Positions 15,658 through 19,834 of a DNA stretch of 19,834 bases are shown here, piece by piece (the stretch's first letter is position 1; the number at the start of each line of letters is the position of its first letter). The stretch is from Quisquiliibacterium sp. (lineage in GTDB: Bacteria > Pseudomonadota > Gammaproteobacteria > Burkholderiales > Burkholderiaceae_E), in contig JALRBB010000317.1 in the NCBI GenBank assembly GCA_023257915.1, positions 1 through 19,834 on the forward strand, read 5' to 3'. A program made the position numbers and the translations under genes. A model generated the notes under the pieces. It had not been told where the DNA came from. It saw nothing but the letters and a program-made list of their open reading frames with translations, and searched no databases.

Positions 15658-16218
15658 TTACTGGCCAGCCGCCGAACCGGGCTCACCCTGCTGGTGTCCC
15701 GGTGGACTCCAGTCGATCAGGCCCTTAAGAAACGCGATCCGCTTGATCAGCTCAGAAATCGCCTGGGCGATTAGCAGCGCAAAGCCGACCGGAATCAGCA
15801 GCTTGACCGGCCAGCGCACCAGGCCACCAGAGTCGGTGGACTGCTCATTGGTCTCCCAGGCCAGCATGAAAGCATCCCAGCCGTAGATCAGAATCAGCCA
15901 GCACACAGGCAGCATCATGAACAGGATGCCGAAGACATCGATCTTTGCCTGGGTTCGGAAGCTGAACCTGCCCGCAACCAGATCGATCCGCACATGAGCC
16001 TTGTGCAGATAGGTGTAGCCGGCACACAACAGGAAGACTGCCGAGAACAGATACCACTGCCCTTCGAGCGACGCATTCGATGCGAGATTGACCGTGTAAC
16101 GCATCGTCGCGTTACCGGCGCTGACCAGGACCGCAACGAGAATCAGCCAGTAAACCGTGCGCCCGACCAGATCATTGACCCGATCAATTGCTCCAGATAT
16201 TGCCAATAGAGCCTTCAA
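15658..16218 (-). CDS. dctQ: TRAP transporter small membrane subunit (DctQ)
   Basis: A 186-residue small subunit with the four membrane segments expected of DctQ (about 21-40, 54-72, 93-113 and 138-158). The family block between the first two includes VSAGNATMRYTVNLASNASLEGQWYL, followed by KAHVRIDLVAGRFS. The C-terminal tail is a short polar Pro/Gly/Gln segment. The start codon is TTG at 16218, supported by GGGAGG 5 nt upstream; there is no ATG at a sensible position that keeps the N-terminal amphipathic helix. It is the first gene of the dctQM pair and begins 179 bp downstream of the lpdA stop on the same strand. Confidence 0.92.
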   Translation of the reverse strand: MKALLAISGAIDRVNDLVGRTVYWLILVAVLVSAGNATMRYTVNLASNASLEGQWYLFSAVFLLCAGYTYLHKAHVRIDLVAGRFSFRTQAKIDVFGILFMMLPVCWLILIYGWDAFMLAWETNEQSTDSGGLVRWPVKLLIPVGFALLIAQAISELIKRIAFLKGLIDWSPPGHQQGEPGSAAGQ

Positions 16219-16223
16219 GGATG

Positions 16224-16229
16224 CCTCCC
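16224..16229 (-). promoter_or_regulatory. Strong ribosome binding site setting the dctQ TTG start
   Basis: GGGAGG on the minus strand, 5 nt before TTG 16218. It decides the start of dctQ in favour of the non-ATG codon. Confidence 0.65.
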
Positions 16230-16311
16230 GTTATCAAACGCGCTCCTGGGAATCGAACGCGCCGGCCAATCCGGACGTCACGACGCGTCGGCGAACTGGC
16301 TCTCGGCGGAT

Positions 16312-16339
16312 TCTATAGTGTTCGACGCCCCGAGGCCAA
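16312..16339 (-). promoter_or_regulatory. Candidate sigma-70 promoter for dctQM
   Basis: On the minus strand, TTGGCC (16339-16334) and TATAGA (16317-16312) are separated by 16 bp, with an expected leader of about 85 nt before dctQ. It lies in the 179-bp gap after lpdA. The same gap holds an imperfect hairpin near 16353-16380 but no T-run terminator, so read-through from the PDH genes cannot be excluded. Confidence 0.4.
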
Positions 16340-16397
16340 AGCGATTGCATCACGGCCAGGAATACGAACACCTGACGGCCAAAATCTGACGCTTGGC

Positions 16398-18212
16398 TCA
16401 GCGCTTGCGCGGCGGCGGAAGGTCGGTGCAGACCCCTTCGAACGCCTCGGCCGCCATCCCGATCGACTCACCCAGTGTCGGGTGCGGATGGATCGTCTTG
16501 CCAATGTCAACAGGATCGGCGCCCATCTCGATGGCCAGCGCCACTTCTCCGATCATGTCACCGGCATGGGTGCCAACGATGCCGCCACCGATGACGCGAT
16601 GGGTCTGCTCATCAAAAATCAGTTTCGTGAAGCCCTCGTCTCGACCATTGGCGATTGCACGTCCGGATGCAGCCCAGGGGAACACCGATTTACCAATCTT
16701 GATGCCCTTGGCCTTGGCCTCCTCTTCGGTTACGCCCACCCAGGCGACCTCGGGGTCGGTGTAGGCGACCGACGGAATCACGCGCACATCAAAGAAACTC
16801 TTCTGACCGGCAGCCGCTTCGGCCGCGACATGGGCCTCATGCACCGCCTTGTGGGCGAGCATCGGCTGGCCGACAATGTCGCCGATGGCAAAAATATGCG
16901 GCACGTTGGTGCGCATCTGCTTGTCGACCGGGATGAACCCGCGCTCGCCGACCACAACCCCTGCCTTGTCGGCACCGATCTTCGCGCCGTTCGGACTGCG
17001 TCCCACCGCACTGAGCACCAGATCGTAGAGCTGCGGCTCGGCAGGAGCATTCTCTCCTTCGAACCAGACCTTGATCCCTTCGGCAGTGGCTTCGGCCTTC
17101 ACGGTCTTTGTGCCGAGCATGATGTTGTCGAAGCGCTTTTCATTGAACTTTTGCCAGACCTTGACCAGATCCCGGTCAGCGCCAGTCATCAACGTGGGCA
17201 GCATCTCGACAACATCCAGGCGCGCGCCGAGCGTGGAATATACGGTGCCCATCTCCAGGCCGATGATGCCGCCGCCAATGATCAGCATGCGCTTTGGCTG
17301 GCTGCGCAACTGCAGCGCGCCGGTGGAGTCGACGACGCGCGGGTCGTCCGGCAAGAAAGGCAGGCGAACTGCCTGGCTGCCCGCAGCGATGATCGCCTGC
17401 TCAAAGCGGATTACCGTCTTGCCGCCTGTCTTGTCCTGGCCGTCACCGTCGGTGACTTCGACCTCGAGATGATGGGCATCCAGAAAGTGCCCGTATCCAC
17501 GCACCACCTTGACCTTGCGAGCCTTGGCCATCCCGGCAAGCCCACCGGTGAGCTTGCCGATCACCTTGTCCTTCGAGGCGCGCAGCTTGTCCAGATCGAT
17601 TTGCGGCTCACCGAACGAGATGCCGTGCGCCGCCATGGAGCGCGCCTCATCGATGACCGCCGCGCTGTGCAGCAGCGCCATCGACGGGATACAGCCGACG
17701 TTCAGGCACACTCCACCAAGACTGGCATACCGCTCGACCAGCACGGTGTCGATGCCCAGATCGGCTGAGCGGAACGCCGCCGAGTAGCCGCCAGGCCCTG
17801 CCCCAAGTACCAGCATCTGGCAGCGGATGTCGACCTTACCGGTATAACTGCCCGCGCTCGGCGCTTCAGTCGCCGGCACGCTCGCGGCAGCAACTTGAGG
17901 CGCTTCAACGCTCTGAACAGCCGAACTGCTCGCCGCCGCCTGCGGTGCTTGCGTCGCAGGCGTGTCAACGGACGCCGATTCCAACTCAAGCAGGATGCTG
18001 CCCTCGGAGACCTTATCGCCAAGCTTGACGCGCAGCGACTTCACGATGCCCGCGCTCGAGCTCGGAATTTCCATCGACGCCTTGTCGGACTCGACGGTGA
18101 CCAAGGACTGCTCTGGCTCGATTCGATCCCCAGGCGCCACCAGCAGCTCGATGATCTCCACTTCCTTGAAATCACCGATATCCGGAACCTTCACTTCGAT
18201 TGTCTGGCTCAT
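16398..18212 (-). CDS. lpdA: Dihydrolipoamide dehydrogenase (E3) with N-terminal lipoyl domain
   Basis: E3 of the pyruvate dehydrogenase complex: reoxidises dihydrolipoyl groups and reduces NAD+. Of 604 residues, 1-78 form a lipoyl domain with lipoyl-lysine K44 in ESDKASME, and 79-125 are an Ala/Pro/Ser linker. The flavoprotein follows: FAD motif [11 protein letters not shown] (137-147), redox disulfide C169/C174 in [12 protein letters not shown] motif [10 protein letters not shown] (311-320), [14 protein letters not shown] (441-454), and the active-site pair H577/E582 in HPHPTLGES. An oddity is that residue 178 is Met where the family almost always has Lys (CIPSMALL rather than CIPSKALL). 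The lipoyl domain is 71/78 identical to that of the neighbouring aceF. It is 93 bp downstream of aceF, within the PDH operon. Lipoyl-bearing E3 enzymes are known from beta-proteobacteria and Neisseria. Confidence 0.96.
   Translation of the reverse strand: MSQTIEVKVPDIGDFKEVEIIELLVAPGDRIEPEQSLVTVESDKASMEIPSSSAGIVKSLRVKLGDKVSEGSILLELESASVDTPATQAPQAAASSSAVQSVEAPQVAAASVPATEAPSAGSYTGKVDIRCQMLVLGAGPGGYSAAFRSADLGIDTVLVERYASLGGVCLNVGCIPSMALLHSAAVIDEARSMAAHGISFGEPQIDLDKLRASKDKVIGKLTGGLAGMAKARKVKVVRGYGHFLDAHHLEVEVTDGDGQDKTGGKTVIRFEQAIIAAGSQAVRLPFLPDDPRVVDSTGALQLRSQPKRMLIIGGGIIGLEMGTVYSTLGARLDVVEMLPTLMTGADRDLVKVWQKFNEKRFDNIMLGTKTVKAEATAEGIKVWFEGENAPAEPQLYDLVLSAVGRSPNGAKIGADKAGVVVGERGFIPVDKQMRTNVPHIFAIGDIVGQPMLAHKAVHEAHVAAEAAAGQKSFFDVRVIPSVAYTDPEVAWVGVTEEEAKAKGIKIGKSVFPWAASGRAIANGRDEGFTKLIFDEQTHRVIGGGIVGTHAGDMIGEVALAIEMGADPVDIGKTIHPHPTLGESIGMAAEAFEGVCTDLPPPRKR
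17998..18212. repeat. Lipoyl-domain direct repeat, copy in lpdA
   Basis: 215 bp collinear, without gaps, with 19462-19676. The 50 bases nearest the start codon differ at one position, and 18061-18092 is identical over 32 bases. It encodes the N-terminal lipoyl domain. Confidence 0.85.
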
Positions 18213-18305
18213 CTCGTCGCTCTTTGCGAAAACCGCCAGCCCGCAGCGGGCCAGCGTTGTTGCTGTCGGAGCCCGGCATCCTGACGACGCCGGATCAGGC
18301 TTTGC

Positions 18306-19676
18306 TCAGAGCATCGTGCGGCGGAAATCCGCCAGCAGCTGCCCGAGATAGGCGTTGAAGCGCGCAGCCGCCGCGCCATCGATGACCCGATGGTCCCAGG
18401 ACAGCGACAACGGCAGGATCAGCCGCGGCACAAACTGCTTGCCATCCCAGACCGGTTTGTTCGACGAGCGGCACACGCCGAGAATCGCGACCTCGGGGGC
18501 GTTGATGATCGGCGTGAAATAGGTGCCTCCGATACCGCCCAGACTGGAGATCGAGAAGGTACCGCCCTGCATGTCGGACGGCCCGAGCTTTCCTTCACGG
18601 GCCTTGGCCGAGAGCTCGCCCATCTCACGGGCAATCTGCAGAACTCCCTTGGTATCGGCGTCCTTGATAACCGGTACGACCAGGCCGTTCGGCGTGTCGG
18701 CGGCAAAGCCGATATGCCAGTAGTTCTTGAAGACCAGCGTCTCGCCCTCGAGTGAGGCGTTGAATTCGGGAAAGCGCTTGAGCGCAGACACGCAAGCCTT
18801 GATCAGAAAGGCGAGCATCGTGACCTTGACACCGCTCTTGGCGTTTTCCTGGTTTAGCTGAACCCGGAAGGCTTCAAGCTCGGTGATGTCCGCCTCGTCA
18901 TGGTTGGTGACGTGCGGAATCATGACCCAATTACGATGCAGGTTCGCACCGGAGATTTTCTTGATCCGCGACAGCGGCTTGATCTCGATCGGCCCGAATT
19001 TCGCGAAATCCACCTTTGGCCAGGCAATCAGACCAAGCGCCGCGCCGTCGGCCTGCGCCGCAGATGCCGCCACAGCCCCGCCGGAGCCGGTGGCGCGGGC
19101 GACCGCGCCCTTGACGAACGCCTGCACGTCTTCCTGCAAGATGCGCTGCTTCGGACCGCTACCACTGACCAGCGACAGGTCGACCCCCAGATCGCGCGCA
19201 AAGCGACGCACCGAGGGCGAAGCATGCGGCTTGACGATGTTCGAATTGTCGTGCGTATCGACCGGCGCGGTTGCGGTGCGTGGCGGTACAGCAGTCTCGA
19301 CGGATGTCACGGCGCTCGAAGCCGCTGACGGCGACGGAGCTGGTGCGGGCGCGGGGATTGACGCCGCAGGTGCCGGGGTGGCCGGTGCCGGTGCCGGCGC
19401 GGCGCTGACCTGGGTCGCAGGCGCTGCGTCGAGCGCAGCCGGCTCCAGTTCGAGCAGCACACTGCCCTCGGAGACTTTGTCGCCGAGCTTGACGCGAAGC
19501 GATTTGACGATGCCGCCCACGGAACTCGGAATTTCCATCGACGCCTTGTCGGACTCCACAGTCATCAGCGACTGCTCCGCTTCTATTTGGTCTCCAGGCT
19601 TGACCAGCAATTCGATGATCTCGACCTCCTTGAAATCACCGATATCCGGCACCTTCACTTCGATTGTCTGGCTCAT
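18306..19676 (-). CDS. aceF: Dihydrolipoamide acetyltransferase (E2 of pyruvate dehydrogenase)
   Basis: Core of the pyruvate dehydrogenase complex: transfers acetyl groups from lipoyl-lysine to CoA. The 456-residue layout is one lipoyl domain (1-78, K44 in ESDKASME), a long Ala/Pro-rich flexible linker (about 80-140), a peripheral subunit-binding domain (about 151-188, SPSVRRFARDLGVDL to ILQEDV), a second short Ala/Gly linker, and the catalytic domain (about 225-456) with H429 and D433 in SWDHRVIDG. A single lipoyl domain is fewer than the three of E. coli AceF, perhaps offset by the one on E3. The ATG at 19676 is 12 bp after the aceE stop. Pro/Ala linker tract: about 19259-19440. Confidence 0.96.
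   Translation of the reverse strand: MSQTIEVKVPDIGDFKEVEIIELLVKPGDQIEAEQSLMTVESDKASMEIPSSVGGIVKSLRVKLGDKVSEGSVLLELEPAALDAAPATQVSAAPAPAPATPAPAASIPAPAPAPSPSAASSAVTSVETAVPPRTATAPVDTHDNSNIVKPHASPSVRRFARDLGVDLSLVSGSGPKQRILQEDVQAFVKGAVARATGSGGAVAASAAQADGAALGLIAWPKVDFAKFGPIEIKPLSRIKKISGANLHRNWVMIPHVTNHDEADITELEAFRVQLNQENAKSGVKVTMLAFLIKACVSALKRFPEFNASLEGETLVFKNYWHIGFAADTPNGLVVPVIKDADTKGVLQIAREMGELSAKAREGKLGPSDMQGGTFSISSLGGIGGTYFTPIINAPEVAILGVCRSSNKPVWDGKQFVPRLILPLSLSWDHRVIDGAAAARFNAYLGQLLADFRRTML
19462..19676. repeat. Lipoyl-domain direct repeat, copy in aceF
   Basis: Partner of 17998-18212, offset by 1464 bp in the same orientation. It begins at the start codon and covers the whole lipoyl domain. 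Confidence 0.85.
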
Positions 19677-19688
19677 CGCGCGCTCGCC

Positions 19689-19834
19689 TCAGGCAGTATG
19701 CGGGTTGGTCTTGTCGGGATCGATCCCGTATTTTTTCAGCGCCTTGGCAACCGTCTTGATCGGCACGGCCCCGTCGTCGGCCAGCGCGCGCAGCGCCGAG
19801 AGCACGACGAAATACCGGTTCACCTCGAAATGCT
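19689..19834 (-). CDS. aceE: Pyruvate dehydrogenase E1 component, C-terminal end (cut by window edge)
   Basis: Only the last 47 codons and stop are present. The reading HFEVNRYFVVLSALRALAD, then KTVAKALKKYGIDPDK and the end NPHTA, matches the C-terminus of homodimeric AceE-type E1 (E. coli ends with a comparable HFEVD...NPRLA). E1 decarboxylates pyruvate with thiamine diphosphate and acetylates the E2 lipoyl group. It lies 12 bp upstream of aceF, so the order aceE-aceF-lpdA is a clear operon. The catalytic part is outside the window. Confidence 0.87.
   Translation of the reverse strand, partial: HFEVNRYFVVLSALRALADDGAVPIKTVAKALKKYGIDPDKTNPHTA

Noticed and set aside
16188..17768. 526-codon open frame on the plus strand, opposite lpdA
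   Set aside because: It lies antisense to a gene with complete E3 motifs. Its translation is His/Arg/Asp-rich with no recognisable domain, as expected from the opposite strand of a GC-rich gene.
18239..18251. Small GCCCG/CGGGC hairpin between aceF and lpdA
   Set aside because: Only a 5-bp stem with a 3-nt loop and no T-run. The genes are clearly one operon, so terminator activity is unlikely.
19259..19440. Repetitive Ala/Pro codons resembling a tandem repeat
   Set aside because: This is the flexible linker of E2. It is compositional repetition typical of the family, not a separate repeat element.

Overview
This is a GC-rich, gene-dense chromosomal window that looks like a betaproteobacterium, most likely of the Burkholderiales. 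The evidence for that is the argH / algZ-algR-hemC-hemD-hemX-hemY arrangement, a dihydrolipoamide dehydrogenase with its own lipoyl domain downstream of a single-lipoyl AceF and an AceE-type E1, and a TakP-like TRAP transporter. No family or genus can be fixed from sequence alone. I see no tRNA, rRNA, CRISPR array, insertion sequence, prophage or integration site. Almost every gene is a recognisable housekeeping or transport gene.

Layout. 1-777 (-): N-terminal part of glutamine-dependent NAD+ synthetase (nadE), cut by the left edge. 800-2020 (+): FemAB-like/GNAT-fold protein (DUF482), divergent from nadE with only 22 bp between the starts. 2073-2621 (-): inorganic pyrophosphatase (ppa). 2845-5109 (+): an aldehyde dehydrogenase and a short-chain dehydrogenase, probably one transcript. 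5132-11246 (-): a six-gene set transcribed in the order algZ, algR, hemC, hemD, hemX, hemY, joining a LytTR two-component system to the uroporphyrinogen steps of haem synthesis. 11354-12751 (+): argH, divergent from algZ, with the two candidate promoters sharing bases. 12926-14014 (+): periplasmic TRAP receptor (dctP, TakP-like), ending in a perfect 15-bp bidirectional terminator. 14165-16218 (-): dctQ and dctM, the TRAP membrane subunits, facing dctP. 16398-19834 (-): lpdA, aceF and the 3' end of aceE, the pyruvate dehydrogenase complex.

How the genes fit together. The right third pairs a receptor/transporter set resembling the 2-oxo-acid TRAP systems with the complex that oxidises pyruvate, which suggests (inference) uptake of a 2-oxo acid that feeds PDH. 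The middle third follows the same gene order as the P. aeruginosa argH-algZ-algR-hemC-hemD locus. Translational coupling is visible there as a 32-bp algZ/algR overlap, a 4-bp hemC/hemD overlap and immediate adjacency of hemX and hemY.

I do not see a clear novel multi-gene system. The points most worth a second look are a Lys-to-Met change next to the redox disulfide of the E3 subunit, the overlapping argH/algZ promoters with a near-leaderless argH, the split and convergent TRAP operon with its cluster of hairpins, and the near-identical lipoyl-domain DNA repeat in aceF and lpdA.
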